This document shows, one piece after another, positions 1 to 8,533 of a DNA stretch of 64,000 nt. Under the pieces are notes generated by a model. It was given only the letters and a program-made list of their open reading frames with translations, had not been told where the DNA came from and did no database searches. Made by a program: the position numbers and the translations under genes. How positions within the stretch are numbered: the first letter of the stretch is position 1; each line of letters starts with the position of its first letter. Source of the stretch: an uncultured Bacteroidales bacterium (GTDB taxonomy: Bacteria > Bacteroidota > Bacteroidia > Bacteroidales > Bacteroidaceae); contig CADCIO010000016.1 of the NCBI GenBank assembly GCA_902801475.1, forward strand, positions 25,248-89,247, given 5' to 3'.

Positions 1-13
1 CAATCATTATGCT

Positions 14-21
14 TATCTTTG
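14..21 (+). promoter_or_regulatory. Bacteroidota -7 box for the DUF4861 gene
   Basis: TATCTTTG matches TAnnTTTG and lies 24 bp before the ATG at 46. Any -33 box would fall outside the window. Confidence 0.5.
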
Positions 22-45
22 CCACATCAATCAACTAACTGACTT

Positions 46-1308
46 ATGAAAAAGACCTTTAGCTTTGTGTTGGGAGCTTTGTTTGCTTTATTGGCTCATG
101 CTCAGCAGAAGACGACCATTGTGGTGACGAACCCTGTGAAGACGGTTCGTGTGGAAATGGTGGAAGTGGATGCCTCGCTCATCAAGAAGAAACTGGATAT
201 AACCTCGCCGCTTGAAGACCTTCGTCTAGTGGTGACAGATGCCAACAATCAAGAGATTCCTTCGCAAATAACGTGGGATGGCAAGTTGATTTTCCAGGTG
301 GGAGTTGGCGAGAAGGGTAAGTCTGTTTATTATGTGCAGGAACTCAATCCGCAGTCATACGAAGTGAAAGCCAAGGGTCGGTTGTTTGTGGAACGTCAGG
401 ATGAATTTGGTTGGGAGAATGACAAGGTGGCTTATCGTGTCTATGGGCATGGAGCAGCTGTGGGATATGACTTCTTCAACAAGAGCACGTCGGACTTGAT
501 GCTCGACTATTGGTATGCCTCTGAACAGAATCAGGAGATGCGCTCAGTGAGTCAGCAATTGAATGAAAGAGGCTATAGAGACTTGGCTGACCAGCTGTAT
601 AATGCCTTCAGCTATCATGTGGATCATGGGAAGGGAATGGACTGCTACACAGTAGGTCCTACCCTTGGAGGTGGCGCCAATGCCCTCCTGAATGACGATG
701 GTTCCCTCTTCATGCCACAATGCTACAAGACCTTCGAGATTCTTGATAATGGACCTCTTCGCTTCACAGTACGCTTCAACTATCCAGAACAGGAATTCAA
801 TGGGGAGAAAGTGACGGAGACACGCACTATTTCATTGGATGCAGGTAGTCAGTTCAATCGTGTTACTGTCGCTTATCAGGGACTTTCCAAGCCTACCCAG
901 ATGGCAGCAGGAATAGTTATCCACAAGAACAATCCTTCTGCTTATGTGCTCTCCCAAGAAAGCGGCTATATGGGCTATGAGGATTTGGGCGACGCCTCTG
1001 TCTATAGCGCCAAATACAGAGATACCCTTGCCAAGCAGATGGGCAAAATCTACGTGGGCGTACTCTTCCCAAACAAAGACATCGCAATGTCGTATCAGCA
1101 GCGTGAGAATGGCATTGCTACAGGTCATATCCTTGCCACCAGCCAATTGTCAACTGTCAAGAATCAACAGTCAACTTATACATATTATTTTGGCTCAGGA
1201 TGGGACAAGAATCCCAACACAGGTTTCCATTCCCTGACGGATTGGGAAGCGCATTTGAGCCAAGCAGCCATGAATGTAAGAAACCCCTTAAAGATAAGTG
1301 TGAAATGA
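46..1308 (+). CDS. Secreted DUF4861 family protein
   Basis: This 420-residue protein starts with a signal peptide (basic MKK, hydrophobic core, likely cleavage after LLAHA near residue 19), so it should be exported. The rest resembles the DUF4861 family, found in Bacteroidota carbohydrate-degradation loci; the family has no firmly established reaction and I assign none. Residues about 367-378 (QLSTVKNQQSTY) are encoded by a CAANNNT heptad repeat at 1144-1178 of the same type as intergenic repeats elsewhere in the window, so this loop may be a recent insertion. The stop overlaps the next start (ATGA), implying translational coupling to the FHA-like gene. Confidence 0.75.
   Translation: MKKTFSFVLGALFALLAHAQQKTTIVVTNPVKTVRVEMVEVDASLIKKKLDITSPLEDLRLVVTDANNQEIPSQITWDGKLIFQVGVGEKGKSVYYVQELNPQSYEVKAKGRLFVERQDEFGWENDKVAYRVYGHGAAVGYDFFNKSTSDLMLDYWYASEQNQEMRSVSQQLNERGYRDLADQLYNAFSYHVDHGKGMDCYTVGPTLGGGANALLNDDGSLFMPQCYKTFEILDNGPLRFTVRFNYPEQEFNGEKVTETRTISLDAGSQFNRVTVAYQGLSKPTQMAAGIVIHKNNPSAYVLSQESGYMGYEDLGDASVYSAKYRDTLAKQMGKIYVGVLFPNKDIAMSYQQRENGIATGHILATSQLSTVKNQQSTYTYYFGSGWDKNPNTGFHSLTDWEAHLSQAAMNVRNPLKISVK
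1144..1178. repeat. CAANNNT heptad array inside a coding gene
   Basis: Five consecutive 7-bp units (CAATTGT, CAACTGT, CAAGAAT, CAACAGT, CAACTTA) lie in the DUF4861 frame. The first two units recur at 23978-23991 between two divergent promoters. Confidence 0.75.
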
Positions 1309-1730
1309 AGACATATATAGAAATAGAAGGTAAGCAGGTGGATTTGGAAAGCCACTTGTCGAAAGCACGCACCATTGTCACTTTGGGTAAGAATTCAGAG
1401 GAGGCTTATAATGTGATAGCTCTGGAAGATGACAGCATAGACCTCTTCCAATGCCAGTTCACACGCACTTCAGCAGGGAATTGGAAAGTCCAAAATGGTC
1501 AATGGAAAACAGAGTGTCCCAAGGGTATCCGTTCACGGCTCCAACACGCTTGCAACCTTTGTATGGGCAGATGTGTGAACTCGCGTCCTGCCCATCCTAC
1601 TTATAGTTGGAGAGCACCAAAAAACTCCACCCGACTGAATGGGGTGGAGCTAACTCATGAGGGAATGGAACTGAAAGATGGCGATGTAATAGAAGCGGGT
1701 AATCTCCGACTTTCAGTCGTAATAGTCTAA
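1305..1730 (+). CDS. FHA-like domain protein
   Basis: A 141-residue cytoplasmic protein with no signal peptide. The start at 1305 is chosen because it overlaps the upstream stop as ATGA; the frame stays open further upstream but that part overlaps the DUF4861 gene. The C-terminal third (STRLNGVEL, then LKDGDVIEAG) matches the end of forkhead-associated domains, where an NG turn precedes L-DGD-I-G. A cysteine-rich stretch (CNLCMGRC plus an earlier CPKG) around residues 75-95 interrupts the fold and could bind metal. FHA domains bind phosphothreonine, but no kinase is nearby. The FHA assignment is from motif only. Confidence 0.5.
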   Translation: MKTYIEIEGKQVDLESHLSKARTIVTLGKNSEEAYNVIALEDDSIDLFQCQFTRTSAGNWKVQNGQWKTECPKGIRSRLQHACNLCMGRCVNSRPAHPTYSWRAPKNSTRLNGVELTHEGMELKDGDVIEAGNLRLSVVIV

Positions 1731-1740
1731 AGTTGAGGAT

Positions 1741-3555
1741 TTAGAGTTTAGAGTAGGCTTGCACCTGCTTCATCACACGCAGGAAATTACCTCCCCAAAT
1801 CATTTGAATCTGTTCTTCTGTGTAGCGTTCACGAAGCAGACGGCGTGTGAAATTGATGAGTTCGCTGGCTGATGCACAACCACGAATACCTCCATCACCA
1901 TCAAAGTCTGTACCGATGCCTACGTGCTCAATGCCCATCACGTTGACCATGTGGTTGAGATGTTCGATGGCATCGAGAATAGTTGCTTCTGTCACCCCTT
2001 CTGTATTGGAACCGAACGAACGAAGTACGTTTTGTGGATTATAATCAACAGAATCCTTCACCAAAAATCCATGATAGAGGGTCACTTGTGCCACACCTCC
2101 TGCTTGTGCAAGGGCACGCATCTGGTCGTCTGTTAAGTTACGTGGATGGTCACACAAGGCACGAGCTGATGAATGGCTGCACACGATAGGAGTCTTGCTA
2201 ATCTTGAGGGCATCATAAAAACTTTCTTCTCCCGCATGACTCAAATCCACCATCATGCCCACACGATTCATCTCTTCAATCACCTTTTGGCCAAATTCGC
2301 TCACACCCCCATGTTCGTGCTTGCCTCGCGCAGAATCACAAATGTCGTTGTCGCCATTATGACAAAGGGTCATATAGACGACACCACGTTTACGGAAGGC
2401 CTCTACGTTACGAATGTCCTTGCCAATCGCATAGCCATTTTCAATGCCCAACATAATGGCACGCTTCCCTTGTTGCTTCAGTCGCCAGAGGTCATCAGGC
2501 GTGTAGGCAATATCCACAGCCGTACAGTTCTTAGCTGCCATCTCCTCGATTTGTGTGAGGATTTGGTTGGCTTTGGCCGTTGCGTTCTCCAACGATGCAT
2601 CATCACGTTCCTGTTGCTCCAAATAAGCCACCATGATAGTGGCATCAAGATGTCCTTCTGTCATCTTATGGAGGTCAACCAGTATCTTGGGATCGCGTGA
2701 AGCGAAGTTAATGTTTTGGGAGAAAAACATGGGTGTGTCGCAATGACTGTCAAGCGTCAGCATCTTGCTGTGTAATTTCTTCGCTTTCTTGAACTCAGCA
2801 CTTTCTTGAATAAGCCATTCGAAGATGGGGAGCATCTCGCGATTGTTCCTCAGAATAAAAGTCTCTGGATGCCATTGTACACCCATGATGGATTTGAACT
2901 CATTACTTTCGATGGCTTCAATCACACCATCCGAACTCATGGCTGTCACTTTCAAGCAAGGAGCCGGTTCTTTGCAGGCTTGATGATGGAAAGAATTAAC
3001 AGCCAGTTCTGTGCCAAAGAGTTTCTCGAGAATGGAACCCTTCGTGATGCTCACCTGATGGGAAGGATAACGTCTGTCTTGGTCTTGGCTGTGCTTGATG
3101 CGTACACCCTCCATTTGAGTGTGAATGTCCTGATACAGCGTTCCTCCCAGGGCTGCATTGATGATTTGGATGCCCTTGCAAATGCCCAATATGGGGATTT
3201 GACGGTCGTATGCCAAACATGCCAACAGCAGTTCCTGTTGGTCTCGCTCAGGGGTGATGCTGTGCAGTTCTTTCACAGGTTCTTCACCCAACAACAACGG
3301 ATTGATGTCACCACCTCCACTGAAGATGATACCATCCAAGCGGTCGAGCAATTCACCCAAACGATCCGTCTCATAGAACGGAGGAATGATGAAGGGAATG
3401 CCACCAGCCTTCAACGCAGACTGATAATAGCCTTCAGCCAGTGTGCAAGTCTCCTGATTGTAATTGCCCGTGATGCCAATCACAGGAAGTGCTTCCCTCG
3501 TACTGAAATCGCTGTTGAGATTTCCATAGATGCCTAACCAATCGTAGTTGTCCAT
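1741..3555 (-). CDS. Fusion of class I glutamine amidotransferase-like (C26) and membrane dipeptidase (M19) domains
   Basis: 604 residues in two enzymes. Residues about 22-255 form a gamma-glutamyl hydrolase/PuuD-like amidotransferase: nucleophile Cys126 in GICKG, with His229 and Glu231 in QWHPE. From about residue 266 a renal-dipeptidase-like M19 zinc enzyme begins (LDSHCDT, ligands His271 and Asp273), with later HSSARALCDHPRN and GIGTDFDGD motifs. Neither half has a signal peptide, so both should act in the cytosol. The likely role is stepwise breakdown of gamma-glutamyl compounds and dipeptides; the true substrate is unknown. It is the last gene of the leftward run, 8 bp after the helicase. 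Confidence 0.85.
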   Translation of the reverse strand: MDNYDWLGIYGNLNSDFSTREALPVIGITGNYNQETCTLAEGYYQSALKAGGIPFIIPPFYETDRLGELLDRLDGIIFSGGGDINPLLLGEEPVKELHSITPERDQQELLLACLAYDRQIPILGICKGIQIINAALGGTLYQDIHTQMEGVRIKHSQDQDRRYPSHQVSITKGSILEKLFGTELAVNSFHHQACKEPAPCLKVTAMSSDGVIEAIESNEFKSIMGVQWHPETFILRNNREMLPIFEWLIQESAEFKKAKKLHSKMLTLDSHCDTPMFFSQNINFASRDPKILVDLHKMTEGHLDATIMVAYLEQQERDDASLENATAKANQILTQIEEMAAKNCTAVDIAYTPDDLWRLKQQGKRAIMLGIENGYAIGKDIRNVEAFRKRGVVYMTLCHNGDNDICDSARGKHEHGGVSEFGQKVIEEMNRVGMMVDLSHAGEESFYDALKISKTPIVCSHSSARALCDHPRNLTDDQMRALAQAGGVAQVTLYHGFLVKDSVDYNPQNVLRSFGSNTEGVTEATILDAIEHLNHMVNVMGIEHVGIGTDFDGDGGIRGCASASELINFTRRLLRERYTEEQIQMIWGGNFLRVMKQVQAYSKL

Positions 3556-3563
3556 AATCTATT

Positions 3564-5558
3564 TTACTTTTTCTTCTTCTTTTTGAAATTCTCGTAGAAA
3601 GGCTGTGACTCCACCTGTCCCTCAAAGAACTTTGCCCATTCAGCAGCACCTTTAGGTCCACGAGCGCTTGTATAGCCACGTTCCTCACGAGAGGGTTTAG
3701 CGGCAGCACCACGAATGACACCACTACCTTTCTTGCTCTTCTTCTCTGGGCGCTTCTCTTGGTGCTTCTCAGCCTGGAAACGATTACCACCTCCACGTTT
3801 CTTCTCACCCCCACGTTGACCTTCTGGCTGGTCAGTCACTTCCACATTCACCTTTCTGCCATCAAAATCCGTACCGTTGAGCACGTTCAAGACAGTCTTT
3901 GTCTGCTTTTCTGGCACCTCAAAGAAGGAGAAGTTCTGCATCAAGTCAATACGTCCCAGGTCAATGTGTGTACCTTGTGCCACACGATTGATGAAGCCCA
4001 TGAACACCTTGGGGTTGATGCCGTCCTTCTTACCCAAATTGATGAAGAGACGCGTGTACCCTGCCTCAGCAGTACGACTGCGCTCGCCACCACGACCTCT
4101 TGCTCCTCGCTCCTTGCTTCTTGCTCCAAACTCCTTGTCTCCACGACGGTCACCTTTCTCAGAGGGTTGAATAATCTCAGGCGCATTCTTGTAGTAGTTG
4201 AGGAAGGTGTTGAACTCCATTGACACCATACGCTTGATGAGGTCTTCCTTTTCCATCATGTCGAACTTGCGATACACTTCTGGCAAGAATGGAGCAATCT
4301 CTTCTTCATCCACTTCCACCTTCTCAATGTCGTCAATCACCTTATAGAGTTGCTTGGCACAGATTTCCTGACCTGTTGGCAGGATGCCTGGCACAAACTT
4401 CTTCTGAATCTGCTGTTCAATCGCACGCACCTTTCCTTTCTCCTTCACGTGGATGATGGAGATGGAAGTGCCTGAACGACCAGCACGACCCGTTCTTCCT
4501 GAACGGTGGGTGTAACTCTCGATATCATCAGGCAAACCATAGTTGATGACGTGAGTCAATTCATCCACATCCAGACCACGAGCTGCCACATCTGTAGCCA
4601 CAAGCAGCTGTGTACGGTGCTGACGGAATTTCTGCATAGTCAGGTCACGTTGTGCCTGTGAGAGTTCTCCATGCAAGGACTCGGCGTTGTAGCCATCTCT
4701 GATAAGTTTATCGGCAATCTCTTGTGTCTCCATACGAGTGCGGCAGAAGATGATGGCATAAATCTCAGGATAGTAGTCAGCCACACGCTTCAAGGCATTG
4801 TACTTGTCGCGAGCGCTGACCATATAATAGATGTGGTTCACATGCTCAGCACCCTCATTGCGGCTTCCCACCACAATCTCTTTGGCATCGTGCAGATAAT
4901 TCTTCGAGATGCGTTCAATCTCCTTGCTCATAGTAGCTGAGAAGAGCAAGGTGTTGCGTTCTGCCGGCACACCTGCAAGGATGGTGTCAATGCTCTCGGA
5001 GAAACCCATATTGAGCATCTCGTCAGCCTCATCCAGCACCACATTCTCCACAGTACTCAGGTTGGCCACCTTACGTTCCATCAAATCGACCAAACGTCCT
5101 GGAGTGGCTACAATCACCTGTACACCCTTCTTCAAGGCACGAATCTGTGGTTCGATGCTGGCACCACCATATACAGCGAGCACGTGCAAGCCCTTGATAT
5201 ATTTGGAATAGTCCTTCAAATCGTCTGTAATCTGCAAGCACAGCTCTCGTGTGGGAGCCATAATGACAGCTTGCACATCCGTTTTGTTCGTATCTATCTT
5301 CTGCAAAACAGGCAGACCATACGCTGCCGTCTTTCCTGTACCTGTCTGTGCCAATGCCACCACGTCATTGTTGTGTCCCAGCAGGTAAGGGATTACCTTT
5401 TCCTGCACGGGCATTGGTGACACATAGCCCATTTCTTGGATGGCGCGGAGAATATCTCCTGACACACCCAATTCTTCAAACGTTGATTCCACTTTAGGCA
5501 TTCCGTTTTCTTCCTGCATTTCCTGACCCTCCTGGGTCTTTTCATTAAATTCTTCCAT
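3564..5558 (-). CDS. DEAD-box RNA helicase with DbpA-type RNA-binding domain
   Basis: 664 residues from the ATG at 5558; the frame is open further upstream, but that part overlaps the kinase gene and lacks family similarity. It carries all helicase motifs: Q motif 27-52, QTGTGKT 71-77, PTREL 102-106, TPGR 152-155, DEAD 176-179, SAT 207-209, ARGLD 326-330 and HRSGRTGRAG 351-360. Residues about 501-576 resemble the DbpA RNA-binding (RRM-like) domain of DeaD/CsdA-type helicases, followed by a basic tail ending in lysines. Expected roles are ribosome assembly and unwinding of structured mRNA. The start lies 14 bp inside the kinase gene. The linker around residues 475-490 is encoded by a heptad repeat. 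Confidence 0.93.
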   Translation of the reverse strand: MEEFNEKTQEGQEMQEENGMPKVESTFEELGVSGDILRAIQEMGYVSPMPVQEKVIPYLLGHNNDVVALAQTGTGKTAAYGLPVLQKIDTNKTDVQAVIMAPTRELCLQITDDLKDYSKYIKGLHVLAVYGGASIEPQIRALKKGVQVIVATPGRLVDLMERKVANLSTVENVVLDEADEMLNMGFSESIDTILAGVPAERNTLLFSATMSKEIERISKNYLHDAKEIVVGSRNEGAEHVNHIYYMVSARDKYNALKRVADYYPEIYAIIFCRTRMETQEIADKLIRDGYNAESLHGELSQAQRDLTMQKFRQHRTQLLVATDVAARGLDVDELTHVINYGLPDDIESYTHRSGRTGRAGRSGTSISIIHVKEKGKVRAIEQQIQKKFVPGILPTGQEICAKQLYKVIDDIEKVEVDEEEIAPFLPEVYRKFDMMEKEDLIKRMVSMEFNTFLNYYKNAPEIIQPSEKGDRRGDKEFGARSKERGARGRGGERSRTAEAGYTRLFINLGKKDGINPKVFMGFINRVAQGTHIDLGRIDLMQNFSFFEVPEKQTKTVLNVLNGTDFDGRKVNVEVTDQPEGQRGGEKKRGGGNRFQAEKHQEKRPEKKSKKGSGVIRGAAAKPSREERGYTSARGPKGAAEWAKFFEGQVESQPFYENFKKKKKK
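4094..4142. repeat. Heptad array inside the helicase gene
   Basis: Seven 7-bp units (GACCTCT, TGCTCCT, CGCTCCT, TGCTTCT, TGCTCCA, AACTCCT, TGTCTCC) encode the basic linker between the helicase core and the RNA-binding domain. Three units make seven codons, giving a peptide repeat around SKERGAR. Confidence 0.75.
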
Positions 5559-6471
5559 AATTCTTTGCAAATTCTTTACTGATTGAGTTGTTGAGGCTCT
5601 GACATACTTCAGCAGCAAATGCCATACCGTGTGCGATGATGCGGTTCCATTGTTCTTCTGTGATGGAGGCGATGCCATCACGGCTAACACCCTCCTTCAG
5701 CAATCCAAAGACGATACCTGCATTGAAGTTGTCGCCTGCCCCAATGGTTGATACTGTTTCTATTTTATTGACTTGATATTTCTTCGTCACATTAGGAGAG
5801 AAAAGACAAATGTCCCCCTCTGCGTCTGTACAGAGCATCTGCTTGCAATGGTACTTCACCTCCTGTTCATAGGCCTTCTCTGGGTCGGAGATCTTGAACA
5901 TGTTCTGGAAATCTTCTGTCGAGCCACGTACAATGCTGGCATACTCGAAGTTTTCAAGGATGGTGGAGCGAAGTTTGATGGCCTCTGATGCATGGGAAGA
6001 ACGGAAGTTGATGTCGTAGTAAATCAAGGCTTCCTGCTTTATCGCATAGTCCAAAAACTCTTTCACCTTCTCTCTCAGCACGGGATTCAAGACGAAGTAC
6101 GAGCCCATCATCACAATGTCATCCTTGTTCACCTTTGGCCATTCCACATCCAATCGTGCGTTGGGATAATCCTTATAGAAGGTGTAGTCGGCATCGTTGC
6201 GTTCGTTCAGATATGCCAATGAGATGGCCGTGCGACCATCTTGATACATGCACACATAATCGCTGTTGACCCCATTCTCTTCCATGAACTCCTTGATGGT
6301 CTTGCCCACACGGTCATTGCCAGTCTCTGTAATCATCGTGACGGGCAAGCCCATGCGTCCCAAAGAGATCATACCATTGAAGGTTGACCCTCCTGGCACA
6401 GCAGCTGTGGGTTGTTCATTCTTGAAGATGATGTCAAGAATCGTCTCTCCTATTCCTATTACTTTTCTCAT
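5545..6471 (-). CDS. PfkB-family carbohydrate kinase (fructokinase-like)
   Basis: 308 residues, the usual length for ribokinase/PfkB sugar kinases. The N-terminal glycine motif PGGSTFN is at 26-32, and the C-terminal signature STIGAGDNFNAG holds the catalytic base Asp257 and the anion hole. It should phosphorylate a sugar such as fructose with ATP in the cytosol; the substrate cannot be fixed from sequence. The start overlaps the stop of the M16 gene by 4 bp (ATGA), and the end overlaps the helicase start by 14 bp, so the three are probably one transcript. Confidence 0.88.
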   Translation of the reverse strand: MRKVIGIGETILDIIFKNEQPTAAVPGGSTFNGMISLGRMGLPVTMITETGNDRVGKTIKEFMEENGVNSDYVCMYQDGRTAISLAYLNERNDADYTFYKDYPNARLDVEWPKVNKDDIVMMGSYFVLNPVLREKVKEFLDYAIKQEALIYYDINFRSSHASEAIKLRSTILENFEYASIVRGSTEDFQNMFKISDPEKAYEQEVKYHCKQMLCTDAEGDICLFSPNVTKKYQVNKIETVSTIGAGDNFNAGIVFGLLKEGVSRDGIASITEEQWNRIIAHGMAFAAEVCQSLNNSISKEFAKNYGRI

Positions 6472-7712
6472 GATCTAAAAATCAATGTTGTTAATCCTTT
6501 CTCATCAAACATCTCTCGTGCCACCTCTTGCAAGAGTTGTGGCGTCACTTTCTCCAGATGCTCGATGGTATCTTTCATTCCCTCGAATTTGTTATAGTGG
6601 AGGTAGGCCTTTGCCATATCGAGCACATAGTTCTCGAAGTTGTCGCAAGCTACCCCTATCTGTCCCTTTATTTGTTTCAATGCTGCCTGAAACTGCCTGT
6701 CTGTCAACGGCTCGTTCATCAGCTTGTCTAATTCTCTCCTTACAATCTTCTGGCACTTCTCCACATCTTCCTCGTCACATCCAAAATAAATCGCCCAAGT
6801 GGAGGTGTCTGTGTAGTTGGTCAGCGAACTTTCCACCGTATAAACCAATCCTTTGTGTTCCCTCAAGGCGATGTTCAGTCGCGAGTTCATGCCTGGTCCT
6901 CCCAAGATGTTGTTGAGGAAGTAGAGCGCAATCCGCTTGTCGTCCTCAGAGCCATATCCTGCCCTTCCAATCATCACGTGGGCTTGGTGAGTGCCACGTT
7001 CTTCTGTGAAAGTGCCTGGATGGATCGTTTGAACAGCTTCTCTAGTGACACTAGTTGGACTAGTAATACTATCAACACTAGCATTTCTCTTCCCCACCAC
7101 TTTCTTTGCCTTCTCGAACTCCACATCGCCAAACACAAAGAATACCATCTTCTCTGGTCGATACAGCCGTTTCACAAACTTGAGCGCATCTGCTGTCTGA
7201 AACCTCCTCACGTTCTCCGCTGTGCCCAGGATGTCGTGTCCAAGACTATTCCCTTCGTAGATGAGGTCTTCAAAGCGGTCGAAGATGAGGTCGGAAGGCG
7301 TGTCGTTGTAGCTCTCGATCTCATCCACAATCACCTCACACTCTTTGTCAATCTCGTGTTGCGGATAGGTGCTGTGGAACACGATGTCGAAGATCAGTTC
7401 TGCGGCACGTTCGAAGTGCTCCTTCATGAAAGCGGAATACACCACCGTCTCCTCCTTGTTCGTATAGGCATTCAGGTCGCCACCTACTGCCTCCATCCTG
7501 TTGATGATGTGCCAAGCTTTTCGCTTCTCCGTTCCCTTGAACATCATGTGTTCGCAGAAATGCGCCATTCCCTCCTCGCCCACTTCTTCATCTCTCGTAC
7601 CAGCATCGATGCTGATGCCGCAGTATGCCACATTCGTCGGCGATGGTATCTGTATCAGTCGCAGGCCATTCTCAAATGTATGCGTTCTCGCTGTCTCCTT
7701 CATCACTCCCAT
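6468..7712 (-). CDS. M16 family zinc peptidase
   Basis: 414 residues, one M16 unit pair as in processing-peptidase-like bacterial enzymes. The inverted zinc motif HFCEH is at 51-55, with the downstream acidic ligand in the DEIES stretch (131-134). No signal peptide is seen, so it is probably cytosolic. Residues 211-222 (ASVDSITSPTSV) form a serine/threonine-rich loop encoded by a 9-bp CTAGT repeat that recurs in the intergenic region at 9067-9102; this looks like an insertion between the two domains. It ends 4 bp into the kinase gene. Confidence 0.88.
   Translation of the reverse strand: MGVMKETARTHTFENGLRLIQIPSPTNVAYCGISIDAGTRDEEVGEEGMAHFCEHMMFKGTEKRKAWHIINRMEAVGGDLNAYTNKEETVVYSAFMKEHFERAAELIFDIVFHSTYPQHEIDKECEVIVDEIESYNDTPSDLIFDRFEDLIYEGNSLGHDILGTAENVRRFQTADALKFVKRLYRPEKMVFFVFGDVEFEKAKKVVGKRNASVDSITSPTSVTREAVQTIHPGTFTEERGTHQAHVMIGRAGYGSEDDKRIALYFLNNILGGPGMNSRLNIALREHKGLVYTVESSLTNYTDTSTWAIYFGCDEEDVEKCQKIVRRELDKLMNEPLTDRQFQAALKQIKGQIGVACDNFENYVLDMAKAYLHYNKFEGMKDTIEHLEKVTPQLLQEVAREMFDEKGLTTLIFRS
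7042..7086. repeat. CTAGT nonamer array inside the M16 gene
   Basis: Five 9-bp units (CTAGTGACA, CTAGTTGGA, CTAGTAATA, CTATCAACA, CTAGCATTT). Because the unit is a multiple of three, the frame is kept, with a serine in most triplets. Confidence 0.75.
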
Positions 7713-7721
7713 TGTTCTCCA

Positions 7722-8294
7722 TCAATAAATCAGCAACCCAGCCAGTCCGCACAGCAGAATCATGATGATGGGGTGCACTTTATACAGTCTCGTCCCCACA
7801 AACGCCAGCAGGAAGATGACAATGCTCAACACAAACACGAACGTCGATTCCGATGGGTCGCCAAAGTTTTCCTTCGACATCAGCATCAGAGCCGCTGCGG
7901 CTATCAATCCCACAATCACAGGTCGCAACGTGGCGAAGACGCTCGTCACAGCCTTCGAGTCGTGGTGCTTGATGAGGTATTGGCTGATGCTCACCATCAG
8001 AATGAACGGCAGCCAAATCACGCTCAACGAAGCCAATACTGCACCCAGCACAGCAGCCCAAGTGGGATAGCCGGCATGGATCACAGCCGTATAGCCTGTG
8101 TAGGTGGCGCAGTTGATGCCGATGGGTCCAGGAGTCGACTGGCTGACAGCCACAATGTCCGTGAACTCGTTCACCGTCATCCACTGGTGCTTGTTCACCA
8201 CCTCGTCCTGAATAAGCGACAACATCGCATAGCCACCTCCAAAGTTGAAGATGCCAATTTTCGAAAAGACGTAGAATAATTCTAAGAATATCAT
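7722..8294 (-). CDS. Chromate transporter family protein, short-chain (CHR), subunit 1
   Basis: 190 residues, one CHR domain with about six membrane segments. The conserved FNFGGGYAML and QSTPGPIGIN motifs are near residues 16-25 and 51-60. Short-chain CHR proteins usually occur as adjacent pairs that act together; the partner is at 8519-9052. The family exports chromate, or possibly other oxyanions, across the inner membrane. It lies 9 bp upstream of the M16 gene. A 22-bp tandem array fills the 224-bp gap to its partner. Confidence 0.88.
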   Translation of the reverse strand: MIFLELFYVFSKIGIFNFGGGYAMLSLIQDEVVNKHQWMTVNEFTDIVAVSQSTPGPIGINCATYTGYTAVIHAGYPTWAAVLGAVLASLSVIWLPFILMVSISQYLIKHHDSKAVTSVFATLRPVIVGLIAAAALMLMSKENFGDPSESTFVFVLSIVIFLLAFVGTRLYKVHPIIMILLCGLAGLLIY

Positions 8295-8330
8295 CGCTTA
8301 TCAATTTATCTCATTACAGTCAGTCATTCA

Positions 8331-8533
8331 ATCGAGCGTGGTCAATTGTTCAATCGAGCGTGGTCAATTGTTCAATCGAGCGTGGTCAATTGTTCAATCG
8401 AGCGTGGTCAATTGTTCAATCGAGCTGCACTCAGTTGCTCAATCGGGTGCACTCAGTTGCTCAATCGGGTGCACTCAGTTGCTCAATCGGGTGCACTCAG
8501 TTACCCAATCGGGTGCACTCAGTTCTTCAATCG
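8331..8533. repeat. 22-bp tandem array in two families
   Basis: Units start with ATCG. Four identical type-A units (ATCGAGCGTGGTCAATTG plus TTCA) run 8331-8418, one 23-bp hybrid unit covers 8419-8441, and four type-B units (ATCGGGTGCACTCAGTTG plus CTCA, the last two variant) run 8442-8529, followed by ATCG. The last unit overlaps the stop codon of the second chromate-transporter gene. Every unit carries TGA twice on the minus strand. Confidence 0.95.

Noticed and set aside
5559..5690. 44-codon extension of the helicase
   Set aside because: It overlaps the kinase gene far more than needed and is not helicase-like.
6855..8279. 474-codon plus-strand reading frame
   Set aside because: Antisense to the M16 and chromate-transporter genes, both of which have clear family motifs; the product is rich in H, R and S with no domain.
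8331..8533. CRISPR array
   Set aside because: Units are contiguous with no spacers, and no cas gene is present.
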